From: an uncultured Paracoccaceae bacterium | Lineage (GTDB): Bacteria; Pseudomonadota; Alphaproteobacteria; Rhodobacterales; Rhodobacteraceae | Assembly: GCA_947500135.1 (NCBI GenBank) | Contig: CANMQX010000017.1 | Location: 1-56,985 of the forward strand | Length of the DNA stretch: 56,985 nt | Reading direction: 5' to 3' | Shown here: positions 39,439 to 47,259 of the stretch, in pieces | How the letters are laid out: the number at the start of each line of letters is the position of its first letter | Numbering within the stretch: position 1 is the stretch's first letter | Notes under the pieces: generated by a model | Databases searched by the model: none | What the model was told of the DNA's origin: nothing | The model's input: the letters and a program-made list of their open reading frames with translations, nothing else | Program-made: the position numbers and the translations under genes

Positions 39439-41058
39439 ATGCTGAAACGAACCATCACCACATTACTTTGTGCAGCTTCGCCTGCTGCATTGTCCGCTCA
39501 AGAGGTCGAGCTGCGGTCACTTGATGGCTTTATCAGCGTTGCCGGTGAAATCGTCGACTACAACGGCACAATGCTGTCAGTAAACACGTCAGTTGGGGTG
39601 GTCAGCGTGCCAGCGTCCGAGGTTGGATGTTACGGGGCCGGTTGCCAGGATGTTCTGGCCAATAATGATTTCGGTCTGGATGCAGCCGCCTTTGTTGAAG
39701 TTGTGACGGGTGAAAGCAAAGAAGAAACCCAAGCGGCTGCAGCGACATCTTCCGGTTCTTCCGACGTTTCAGCCGATTTGTCACTGAGCTTCGCGCGTCG
39801 GAATTTTGAAGATCTGTTCGGCGTCGTGGCGGGAACCTATCTGTCAGAGCCGGGCACCGACGTTGATATTCGCGAAACTGATCAGGGGCTCGTCGTGTTG
39901 TCGCGTGGCGCGACAGGCGAAGAAGCAACGCTTCGCCCGGTTGGCGTCGGAACGGCAGGCGATATCAATATCGCAATCACGTCCCTTACCGGCAGTGCAG
40001 AGGCCGATTTTCCTGATGTGACTGGCTGGGCGCTGACTGGGCCCTTGACCCACCAGATGGTCGGTTTGACGGCATTTGCTGTCATCGCGGCACCTGATAC
40101 CGGCGTGACCTCCGTTTCGCTAGATGACATCGCGGCGATTTACGCAGGCGAGATCAGCAATTGGTCTGCCCTTGGTGGGGCCGACAAACGTATCTTACCG
40201 CTGCAACTGCCGGAAAACACAGATTTGCGTGCAGAATTCGTCACCACGGTGATGGAACCAGCCGGAAAGACGATTGCAGGAAACGTGCTGACCATGGCGG
40301 ATGAGGCCGGTATCGCCGCCTCTGTCGGTCAGTTTCCGGGCAGTATCAGTGTTGTCAGTCTGGAAAATACTGGCGAGAACGAGTTGCTGGATGTGGCAGG
40401 CAGCTGTGGGCGCGCGGTGGCGCCTGACGTCTTCAACATGATCTCGGGCGCGTATCCACTAATCCGCCCGATCATGGCCCGCTACAATACCTTGCCGTCA
40501 AACGGTTTGACACCAGCCCTGCTGGATTTTGCCAGCGGCGATGTCGTGCAAGCGGCTTTGCAGGAAGAGGGGTTCGTGGATTACAGCGCTGTGCAGTTGG
40601 ACCCGGCCAAGAATAACGCACGCCTTTCTGCCATCATGAGCGCAGAGTTGAGCGATGCGGCCAAACCAGCAGCAGCGACCATGTTTGAGCGGCTATTTGA
40701 TGCCGAACGGTTGTCACCCACCTTGATCGGCGGGGCGACCAGCGGACCGGAAAGCGGATGGAACCGTGCGATGTTCAAGACACTCGCAGAGACGCTTGCC
40801 GATGATGCCTATGCTGGTCGCAATATCTTCTTCGTCGGCGTTGCAGAAAGCAGCGAAGGCGATCAGAGCGCAATTGATGTGTCTGAAAAGGCGGCATCAG
40901 GTGTTGAAGCTGCCTTCAGCATTTTTGCAGCAGACGTTATTGCCAGCAATAACCTGCAATTGTCGTCCTACGGTTTCGGTCCGGTGGCCCCGGTTGCTTG
41001 CTATGAAGGTCAAGTGGCGGGCAATACCCATAGCCGCGTTGAAATCTGGGTGCGCTGA
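39439..41058 (+). CDS. Periplasmic phosphate-binding (PstS-like) domain fused to an OmpA-like domain
   Basis: 539 residues from ATG 39439 with a signal peptide (ending ALSAQ). Residues about 20-75 form a small SH3-like region (LDGFISVAGEIVDYNGTMLS). Residues about 120-390 match the PstS-type substrate-binding fold: VSLDDIAAIYAGEISNWSAL is the classic signature, followed by MISGAYPLIRPIMARYNTLP. The C-terminus (about 400-539) is OmpA-like: NIFFVGVAESSEGDQSAIDV, SSYGFGPVAPVACYEGQVAG, THSRVEIWVR, expected to bind peptidoglycan. So the protein couples ligand binding to the cell wall. No pst transport genes are nearby. Confidence 0.8.
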   Translation: MLKRTITTLLCAASPAALSAQEVELRSLDGFISVAGEIVDYNGTMLSVNTSVGVVSVPASEVGCYGAGCQDVLANNDFGLDAAAFVEVVTGESKEETQAAAATSSGSSDVSADLSLSFARRNFEDLFGVVAGTYLSEPGTDVDIRETDQGLVVLSRGATGEEATLRPVGVGTAGDINIAITSLTGSAEADFPDVTGWALTGPLTHQMVGLTAFAVIAAPDTGVTSVSLDDIAAIYAGEISNWSALGGADKRILPLQLPENTDLRAEFVTTVMEPAGKTIAGNVLTMADEAGIAASVGQFPGSISVVSLENTGENELLDVAGSCGRAVAPDVFNMISGAYPLIRPIMARYNTLPSNGLTPALLDFASGDVVQAALQEEGFVDYSAVQLDPAKNNARLSAIMSAELSDAAKPAAATMFERLFDAERLSPTLIGGATSGPESGWNRAMFKTLAETLADDAYAGRNIFFVGVAESSEGDQSAIDVSEKAASGVEAAFSIFAADVIASNNLQLSSYGFGPVAPVACYEGQVAGNTHSRVEIWVR

Positions 41059-41242
41059 CCCGTGATCATGCGGCAGATCACAAAAAGCTGATCGATCAGG
41101 CCTGAAAACCAGTAAAATAAGGCACGAAACCGTCCGGATATCTGAAATCATCCGGCGTGATATCGCCTAACGGGGCGGGCCGTGCTGTTGTGATGTCTGC
41201 ATAACGGGTGCAAACAGGCACCTTCAGATATAGGTAAGGTTT

Positions 41243-41848
41243 ATGACCAAACGTTTCTTTACACTCGCTTTTGCAATGATCCTTGCGGTTTTTGCGGGCA
41301 CCGCATCTGCACAACAGCTAAGCTTGGGGCAGATATCGCAATACCTCAACCAGCTGCAGACAGCACAAGGGGGGTTCACTCAGATCAACGCCGATGGCAC
41401 GCTATCAACGGGCACCATTTACATCAAGCGGCCCGGGCGCATCCGGTTCGAGTATAACCCGCCCGAGAAATCCTTGGTGATCGGGCAGGGTGGCCAATTG
41501 GCGATCTTTGATCCGCGCTCGAACACTGGGCCTGAGACTTATCCCCTGAACCAGACCCCGCTGGGCATTATCCTGCAACGCAATGTTGATTTGGGCCGGG
41601 CGCGGATGGTGACCAACCAGACCTTCGACGGAACAAGCACGACGGTCACCGCGCAGGACCCTGACAACCCGCAATACGGGAACATTCAAATGGTGTTCAC
41701 TGGTAACCCCGTTGAGTTGCGGCAGTGGATCGTGACCGATGATGTGGGCAGCCAGACAACGGTGATCCTGAACGATCTGGTATCGGGTGGCAGCATCAGC
41801 GAACGGAAGTTCAACATCGTCGCCGCCACGAGCAACTGGAACCCCTAA
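41243..41848 (+). CDS. lolA: LolA-like outer-membrane lipoprotein carrier
   Basis: 201 residues with a Sec signal peptide (MTKRFFTLAFAMILAVFAGT, cleavage after ASA). The mature fold matches LolA: ISQYLNQLQTAQGGFTQINA, GTIYIKRPGRIRFEYNPPEK, LVIGQGGQLAIFDPRSNTGP and PLGIILQRNVDLGRARMVTN. It shuttles lipoproteins across the periplasm. It is monocistronic, preceded by 184 nt with no gene and converging on the DUF6428 gene with a 4-nt overlap. Confidence 0.9.
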   Translation: MTKRFFTLAFAMILAVFAGTASAQQLSLGQISQYLNQLQTAQGGFTQINADGTLSTGTIYIKRPGRIRFEYNPPEKSLVIGQGGQLAIFDPRSNTGPETYPLNQTPLGIILQRNVDLGRARMVTNQTFDGTSTTVTAQDPDNPQYGNIQMVFTGNPVELRQWIVTDDVGSQTTVILNDLVSGGSISERKFNIVAATSNWNP

Positions 41849-42351
41849 CGTGGCGCACAACAGTCAGATGCAGGGCGGGCTTTTTGGCCCGCCTTGTTTT
41901 TTGCCTGGAATGGCTGCCCAAGCCCCCATTTCGACGCAGGCTTGCACAATGCTGCATCCGGGACCAGTGATAGCCGCAAACCGTCTGAACCGGCTATTGC
42001 AGTACCGATATGATACCGGTGAAGACCTTGGTTTTGCGGGGCATATTCCACCGAAAGTGGCACATCACCCAAACCGTCCACCGCCGCCATGCTGCGTCGG
42101 GCAATTGTAACAAACTTACCAACGGACATATGCGTGCCATTGCGCCCGTCGAGCAGTTGCAACTGCGCCTCATCCCAGCTGGAACGTCGCCCACCGCAAT
42201 CAATGCTGTGAACGGCAAGATGCTTAAGCTCGGTCACATGATAGCCTGGGCCGATATCGCCATCATCTGTTGCGAAGATCAGCGGTTGGTCAGGCGCCGC
42301 CTGATCCAGTTCGGTGGTTAGCGCGTGGAGTGTTGTATCGGTCGATGGCAT
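41845..42351 (-). CDS. DUF6428 family protein
   Basis: 168 residues, soluble, no signal peptide. The core PLIFATDDGDIGPGYHVTEL and SIDCGGRRSSWDEAQLQLLD, then SVEYAPQNQGLHRYHIGTAI, matches DUF6428, a family usually encoded beside an ArsR regulator. The C-terminus ends SDCCAPR with vicinal cysteines, as does the divergent ArsR protein (VTTCC), suggesting both meet a thiophilic ligand such as arsenite or another soft metal(loid). Function unknown. Its promoter carries the ATTTCAA-N6-TTGAAAT operators. Confidence 0.75.
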   Translation of the reverse strand: MPSTDTTLHALTTELDQAAPDQPLIFATDDGDIGPGYHVTELKHLAVHSIDCGGRRSSWDEAQLQLLDGRNGTHMSVGKFVTIARRSMAAVDGLGDVPLSVEYAPQNQGLHRYHIGTAIAGSDGLRLSLVPDAALCKPASKWGLGQPFQAKNKAGQKARPASDCCAPR

Positions 42352-42362
42352 TGGGTATCTCC

Positions 42363-42422
42363 TATTTCAACTTTTGTTGAAATATAATCGAAACCCCACA
42401 ACATTTCAAGAAAGATTGAAAT
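42363..42422. promoter_or_regulatory. Two matching ArsR-type operators between the DUF6428 gene and arsR
   Basis: ATTTCAA-N6-TTGAAAT occurs twice: 42364-42383 and 42403-42422. The first is extended to a 9-bp stem (TATTTCAAC / GTTGAAATA, 42363-42384). The second abuts the arsR start codon. Centres are 39 nt apart, close to four helical turns. The identical half-sites and spacer length indicate one regulator binding twice, most simply the adjacent ArsR protein. Confidence 0.8.
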
Positions 42423-42731
42423 ATGGAAGAACAGGCAGTTATTCGGGCGCTTGGCGCTTTGGCGCAGGAAACGCGACTGCGTATCCTGCGGTATCTGGTG
42501 ACCATGGGGCCAGCAGGTGCAGCAGCCGGGGACATCAGCCAAGAGGTGGGCGCATCCGCGTCGCGGACATCGTTTCATTTGTCCACGCTGGCGGATGCCG
42601 GGTTGATCAACGCCACTAGGGCATCACGCAGCATCATCTACCGCGTGGATTTTGACGCGATGGGTGGGATGATCGGATATCTGGTCAGGGATTGCTGCAA
42701 AAGCGACCCGCGCGTGACAACCTGCTGCTAG
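42423..42731 (+). CDS. arsR: ArsR/SmtB family metalloregulator
   Basis: 102 residues, a single winged helix-turn-helix: IRALGALAQETRLRILRYLV (8-27), GDISQEVGASASRTSFHLST (recognition helix about 40-59) and SIIYRVDFDAMGGMIGYLVR. Metal ligands are at the C-terminus, DCCKSDPRVTTCC, a CC...CC pair, rather than the helix-3 ELCVCDL box of classical ArsR. C-terminal cysteine sensors for arsenite are known in the family. It overlaps an operator at its start and converges with the transglycosylase gene by 4 nt. No arsenic transporter or reductase is adjacent, so the regulon may be remote. Confidence 0.85.
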   Translation: MEEQAVIRALGALAQETRLRILRYLVTMGPAGAAAGDISQEVGASASRTSFHLSTLADAGLINATRASRSIIYRVDFDAMGGMIGYLVRDCCKSDPRVTTCC

Positions 42732-43321
42732 CGTTTCCCACAACTGCGCAACTGGGTGTCATACAACACTGCGCGCGCCTCAACCTCACCCGAGATACGG
42801 ACCAGCCAGCTTTTTGATTTCCAGGTGCCCCGTTTGAATCCGGTACGGCCATCGTGATAGGCAAGGTATTGGTTGCGCGTATCGTCGATTGGCACACCTG
42901 TTTCTTCTACTGTCTGGACCATATACCAGCCCATAAAATCGGTGGCGGCGTAAATATCATCACGACGGGCGCGGCGGCCCGCAACTTCATCCTGATACTC
43001 CTCCCAGGTCCCATCCAGCGCCTGACTATAGCCAAAGGCGGATGACTGGCGGCCAACAGGAATAACGCCCAACGCATATTGATGAGGGGTGCGGTTATCG
43101 CTGATGAATTTGCTTTCCTGATAGATCATCGCCATCAGCGACGGCACAGGGACACCGTATTTGCGTTCGACCTGCTTGAACGCGCGAAGGTATTCAGGGC
43201 GCTGCGACACGATGCTGCAAGCGTCATCCAGATTGCGTGGCGCTGACCCGTATCCGGATCCACCGCCGCTGCAACTGCCCAACACAAGCACCGCGATCAT
43301 TGCGCGAAAGAAACTGCTCAT
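42728..43321 (-). CDS. Lytic transglycosylase-like lipoprotein
   Basis: 197 residues. A lipoprotein signal with lipobox LVLGSC places Cys17 at the mature N-terminus. The SLT-like domain shows AFKQVERKYGVPVPSLMAMI, the catalytic glutamate in YQESKF (about E69) and SSAFGYSQALDGTWEEYQ, then a C-terminal YHDGRTGFKRGTW segment. It should cleave peptidoglycan glycan strands with anhydro-ring formation, attached to the outer membrane. Cysteines near 35 and 193 may form a disulfide. Confidence 0.85.
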   Translation of the reverse strand: MSSFFRAMIAVLVLGSCSGGGSGYGSAPRNLDDACSIVSQRPEYLRAFKQVERKYGVPVPSLMAMIYQESKFISDNRTPHQYALGVIPVGRQSSAFGYSQALDGTWEEYQDEVAGRRARRDDIYAATDFMGWYMVQTVEETGVPIDDTRNQYLAYHDGRTGFKRGTWKSKSWLVRISGEVEARAVLYDTQLRSCGKR

Positions 43322-43396
43322 CTGCCTCTCGCTTATATTTGTTTTTCTTTGATCCTAACTGATCAAACTGGTCCTGTGAATCCCAAAGAGCGTCGG

Positions 43397-44277
43397 TCAG
43401 ATCACAAATGCAAGGATAAGCGGTAATGCGACGACCGATAAAAGGGTTGAGGCGACAACCAGCCCGGCCACCGGTTGTGCATCAGCCCCATATTTTCGGC
43501 CAAAAGGTAGGATGTGACGGCAACCGGCGTGGCAACCTGCACAACCAGAACGGCGGTCGCAACCGGGTCCAGGGTGATTAGTGATGCGGCCGCGGCTGCT
43601 GCGGCAACGCATAGGATCACCTTCAGAATGGACAGGGCGACGGCCTGCCGCATCATCTTTCCATTCAACCGCGCCACGGCAACGCCAAGCGTGATCAGCA
43701 TCATTGGGATGGCCATTTGTCCGATCAAATCCAGCGCATTTGTCAGAAATGCGGGGGTTTCCCATCCCTGCCACAAGAAAAGCGCGCCCAATAACGTGGC
43801 GGCAACCATGGGTTCCCGAACGACCCGCTTGATCGATCCACCACCTGACACGATCCAGACGCCAATCGTGAATGACAAGACGGCCATCACGGCGAAAACA
43901 ACAACTGCATAGCCCAGCCCAACATCGCCAAAGGCAAACAGCGCAAGCGGCAGACCCAGATTGCCGGTATTGCCAAACGACAATGGTGCCAGATATGTCG
44001 TTACGTCCAGGCGCAAAGCCTTCACGGCAAGAAAAAGCGATGCAATTACAAGACTATAGGCCACAAGCGACGCCAGCGACAGGGCGGCCAGCGCCTCTGG
44101 TTCGATCTGGGTCTGCATCAAGGCTATAAAGATCAGGCAAGGCACGGCAAGCGTCATGGCCATGCGGGTGACGAACTCCACCCGGTATTCAAAACCCAGC
44201 TTGACCCAGATAAAGCCGACGGCGGCCAACAGGAAAACCGGGGCGGTGATATTAACCACTGTCAGGACAATGTTCAC
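43397..44277 (-). pseudogene. AEC family transporter (auxin-efflux-carrier type) with a C-terminal frameshift
   Basis: The frame from 44277 encodes 10 or so membrane helices of the AEC family (VLTVVNITAPVFLLAAVGFI, then LAPLSFGNTGNLGLPLALFA). Near 43493-43496 the coding strand has an AAAA run in GCCGAAAATATGGGG; after it, the frame continues into unrelated sequence (MGLMHNRWPGW) to a stop at 43402. Re-reading one A gives the expected family ending, AEKYGADAQPVAGLVVASTL then LSVVALPLILAFVI, which stops at 43397. So a single missing A separates the last helix. It may be a true mutation, an assembly error or, less likely, a programmed slip. Confidence 0.75.
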
Positions 44278-44360
44278 AAACTGTTTCCTTAATTTTAAGG
44301 GTCAAAACCTAGACAGCGCCGCTTTTCGGGGCATATACGGAAATGTGGGGTATTGTTATT

Positions 44361-44687
44361 ATGTTTACGACACGTGCGAAATATCATCTGGGTCAGATCG
44401 TCCGCCACCGGAAACATCCGTTCCGGGGTGTTGTCTTTGACGTGGATGCGATGTTTTCGAACACGGATGCATGGTACAACGCCATCCCCGAAGATAGCCG
44501 GCCCAAAAAAGACCAGCCGTTTTATCATCTTCTGGCCGAGAATGAGCAGAGCTTTTATGTCGCCTATGTCTCGGAGCAGAACCTGATCGCTGATTATTCT
44601 GGCGAACCCGTGGATCACCCCGATCTTGATGATTTGTTCGGGCCGTTTGAAGATGGGCAATATCCGTTACAGGTCCAGTTGAACTAA
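44361..44687 (+). CDS. hspQ: Heat shock protein HspQ (YccV-like hemimethylated DNA-binding family)
   Basis: 108 residues from ATG 44361. Family signatures: KYHLGQIVRHRKHPFRGVVF, DVDAMFSNTDAWYNAIPEDS, QPFYHLLAENEQSFYVAYVS and the acidic C-terminus DDLFGPFEDGQYPLQVQLN. HspQ proteins promote degradation of certain client proteins, acting as adaptors or enhancers of Lon in enterobacteria. An in-frame ATG at 44343 is less likely since its residues are not conserved. It appears monocistronic and is followed 46 nt later by yaaA, possibly in the same stress regulon. Confidence 0.9.
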   Translation: MFTTRAKYHLGQIVRHRKHPFRGVVFDVDAMFSNTDAWYNAIPEDSRPKKDQPFYHLLAENEQSFYVAYVSEQNLIADYSGEPVDHPDLDDLFGPFEDGQYPLQVQLN

Positions 44688-44733
44688 CCCAGTTGCGTGT
44701 TAAGTCTTCCGCAAGACCAAAAGGAAGACAGTC

Positions 44734-45516
44734 ATGCTCGTCACGATATCACCTGCAAAATCACTTGATATGGACCCGGTCGTCGTCGCTGCGACGCAAC
44801 CTGCCTTTACCAAAGAGGCGATCAGCCTTGCCAGAACTGCACGCAATCTGACGTTGAAAGACCTTAAGGGGTTGATGGGTATCTCTGATGATCTGGCCCG
44901 GTTGAACCGGGATCGTTTCAAAACCTTTGCTGATGAACCTGCGCCAGAGGCGACAAAGCCCGCCGCACTCGCCTTCAACGGCGACACCTATCAGGGGCTA
45001 GAGGCGCGAACACTGACCAAGGATGATCTGGATTGGGCGCAGGACCACCTTTGCATCCTGTCCGGCCTTTACGGGGTGTTGCGACCTTTGGATGCCATTC
45101 AGCCTTACCGGCTGGAAATGGGCAGCCGCCTGAAAACCCGGCGGGGCAAATCGCTTTATGACTACTGGGGCGACACGATTGCCAAGGCGCTGAACGCGCA
45201 GGCGTCGGCGCAGGGCACCGACACGCTGATCAATTGCGCCAGTCAGGAATATTTCGGGGCCGCTGACCGCAATGCGCTGAAGCTGCGGGTGATCACGCCG
45301 AGTTTTATGGAGTTGAAAGACGACAAGCCACGCATCGTCAGCTTCTTTGCCAAACGGGCCCGCGGGGCCATGGCGCGCTACATCATCGAAAACCGGCTTA
45401 CGGACGCTGATGAGATCAAGGGCTTTAACAGCGGTGGCTATCGCTTCGATACCGACCTGTCCGAGGGGGGCAAATGGGTGTTCCTGCGCGACTACCCTGA
45501 GGCAGCCTCTGCCTGA
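44734..45516 (+). CDS. yaaA: Peroxide stress protein YaaA (DUF328)
   Basis: 260 residues, normal for YaaA. Signatures: MLVTISPAKSLDMDP at the N-terminus, LNRDRFKTFADEPAPEATKP, FNGDTYQGLEARTLTKDDLD, ILSGLYGVLRPLDAIQPYRL, EMGSRLKTRRGKSLYDYWGD and NCASQEYFGAADRNALKLRV. The E. coli protein lowers free iron and protects DNA and protein during peroxide stress, and it binds DNA. AAGGAAGA precedes the ATG. Its 3' end overlaps the 3' end of rtcR by 25 nt in convergent orientation. Confidence 0.95.
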   Translation: MLVTISPAKSLDMDPVVVAATQPAFTKEAISLARTARNLTLKDLKGLMGISDDLARLNRDRFKTFADEPAPEATKPAALAFNGDTYQGLEARTLTKDDLDWAQDHLCILSGLYGVLRPLDAIQPYRLEMGSRLKTRRGKSLYDYWGDTIAKALNAQASAQGTDTLINCASQEYFGAADRNALKLRVITPSFMELKDDKPRIVSFFAKRARGAMARYIIENRLTDADEIKGFNSGGYRFDTDLSEGGKWVFLRDYPEAASA

Positions 45517-47081
45517 CATTGCGCCCAATCAAGACCAAATTTATCTAGATATTTGCGCAGCCGGTCGGCATCGTTCCGACTGGCCTTGGCCGCGCGAGAG
45601 GCCGCGAACAACGTCCGACCCGCAGCGCTCAGGCTCGCGCTTTTCTGGCAAATCCGAATAACAGCGGCCAATTGGACCCGATCAAAGATGTCGATGTCCT
45701 CTGCAGCCGCACCCAGATGCGCCTGCAATAGCTGCAAATCCGGGTCGCGGGTCGCGTCGCGCCATGTGCTGCGCAACGTGGCAATTTCATCCTCGACCAT
45801 AGCCAATGTAATCCGTCCCCGCGGGGCAAGGGTACACATGCGTTGGACAGATGCGGACAGGTCACGAAAATTGCCTGGCCAATCGGTGCCCGGATCTGTG
45901 GCAAAACGTTGATAGCGGGTGAATGCATCGGCATTAAAGCTGAGCCGTTGCCCCAACAGTTTTTCCACCCGTGCCAGTTCATAGGCGATATTTGGGTCGA
46001 TATCCTCGGGTCGGTCAAGCAAAGCTGGTAGGTGGAATGTCCATAGGTTTAGTCGGGCAAACAGATCGGCGCGAAACTGGCCCTTGGCCACCAAAGCCGC
46101 CAGATCACGCCCCGCCCCCGCGATCAGATGAAACCGGCTGGTCACCTCGTAATCCGACCCAAGTGGCAGGTATTTGCCCGTCTCAACCGCGTGCAGTATC
46201 ATCGCCTGTTCATCCAGACCCAGCTCGTCAATCTCGTCCAGAAACAGGACACCGCCATCAGCCTCTTGCAGCAGGCCGCGCCGGTCGGACCCTGCGCCAC
46301 GGATAGATTGTCTGCGGTGGCCAAATAGGGTCGACATAGCCCGCTCGCCCTTCAGCGTCGAGCAATTCACATGGACCAAACGGCCCTTGATGCGACGGCG
46401 TTGCAGCTTCAATTCATACAAGCGCGCGGCAAGATCCGATTTCCCCGTCCCGGTCGGCCCGATCAACAACAGCGGCGCGTCTGAATTGGAGGTCACGACC
46501 TCCATCCGGTCAATCATCGCGTTAAAGGCTGCGTTCTTGGTGTCGATCCCGCCCTTCAACAGGGCGCTATATTCCTTGGAAACCAGATCAAACCGTTGTT
46601 GCAGGGCATTGTAGCGCGACAGATCAAGATCAACGATCTGCAAGGTGCCGGGGCCGGTATCCTCACCGCGCGGCGGGCCGGTCTGAACCAGTTTGGCCGG
46701 GATATGGCGCGCCTCTGTCAGCAGGAACCAGCAGATCTGGGCGACATGTGTGCCGGTGGTCAGATGGACGTGGTATTCCTCCCGCTCATCATCAAAACCA
46801 TAATCACGGGCGAAATCGAACATCGCGCCATACATCTCCTCAAAATCCCACGGATCGCGGGTATTGACCTCATGCAGCAGAACCTCGGTTTCGGGGTGGG
46901 CGCGCTCAACCTCGCCTTTGATTTTCGTGGCAAGCTCGGTCCAGCGCCGATCATGCAGCAATTCCAGGCGGGTAATGGCAAAATCCGGATGATCATTGAT
47001 CTGAACCGAAGGGCGCCAGCGACGGCGCTTGCCCGCATCCAGATTCGTGCCGAGAAAACCGATGACAACATTCTTTTTCAT
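45492..47081 (-). CDS. rtcR: RtcR, CARF-AAA+ activator of the RNA repair operon, with a degenerate GAFTGA loop
   Basis: 529 residues. N-terminal RtcR/CARF domain (about 1-180: VIGFLGTNLDAG, RDPWDFEEMYGAMFDFARDY, HLTTGTHVAQICWFLLTEAR), which in other bacteria senses RNA fragments. AAA+ domain (about 185-425) with Walker A LIGPTGTGKSDLAARLY, Walker B GGVLFLDEIDELG and sensor residues near GNFRDLSASVQRM. C-terminal helix-turn-helix ends LSAAGRTLFAASRAAKASRN. The loop that should read GAFTGA (within FGHVKGAFTGA of E. coli RtcR) is QSIRGA here (FGHRRQSIRGAGSDRRGLLQ). That loop contacts sigma-54, so activation may work differently. Divergent from rsr. Confidence 0.95.
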   Translation of the reverse strand: MKKNVVIGFLGTNLDAGKRRRWRPSVQINDHPDFAITRLELLHDRRWTELATKIKGEVERAHPETEVLLHEVNTRDPWDFEEMYGAMFDFARDYGFDDEREEYHVHLTTGTHVAQICWFLLTEARHIPAKLVQTGPPRGEDTGPGTLQIVDLDLSRYNALQQRFDLVSKEYSALLKGGIDTKNAAFNAMIDRMEVVTSNSDAPLLLIGPTGTGKSDLAARLYELKLQRRRIKGRLVHVNCSTLKGERAMSTLFGHRRQSIRGAGSDRRGLLQEADGGVLFLDEIDELGLDEQAMILHAVETGKYLPLGSDYEVTSRFHLIAGAGRDLAALVAKGQFRADLFARLNLWTFHLPALLDRPEDIDPNIAYELARVEKLLGQRLSFNADAFTRYQRFATDPGTDWPGNFRDLSASVQRMCTLAPRGRITLAMVEDEIATLRSTWRDATRDPDLQLLQAHLGAAAEDIDIFDRVQLAAVIRICQKSASLSAAGRTLFAASRAAKASRNDADRLRKYLDKFGLDWAQCQAEAASG

Positions 47082-47086
47082 TTGAA

Positions 47087-47143
47087 TATCCTATTGGATA
47101 AACTACGATAAAAGTAAATCAGTAAAACTGGCGCCATTATCGA
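47087..47143 (+). promoter_or_regulatory. rtcR-rsr intergenic dyad and weak sigma-54-like element
   Basis: TATCC-tatt-GGATA (47087-47100) is a short dyad just upstream of rtcR and a possible RtcR site. At 47129-47143, TGGCGCCATTATCGA matches TGGCAC-N5-TTGC at the -24 GG but has GA in place of the -12 GC. The weak match agrees with loss of the GAFTGA loop. The rest of 47082-47259 is AT-rich and non-coding; rsr has GAAGGACGAGAGAG before its ATG. Confidence 0.3.
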
Positions 47144-47259
47144 TTTTTTAATAATACTCAAATAAAAACAACAGCTTAACGTGAAAACGATTTTTCTTCG
47201 TCCGCCCCCGTAAAATCAGCGAAAACAGCATCACTGAAACGAAGAAGGACGAGAGAGAA

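Noticed and set aside
47129..47143. Confident sigma-54 promoter before rsr
   Set aside because: The -12 element lacks GC and RtcR lacks GAFTGA, so I list it only as a weak candidate.
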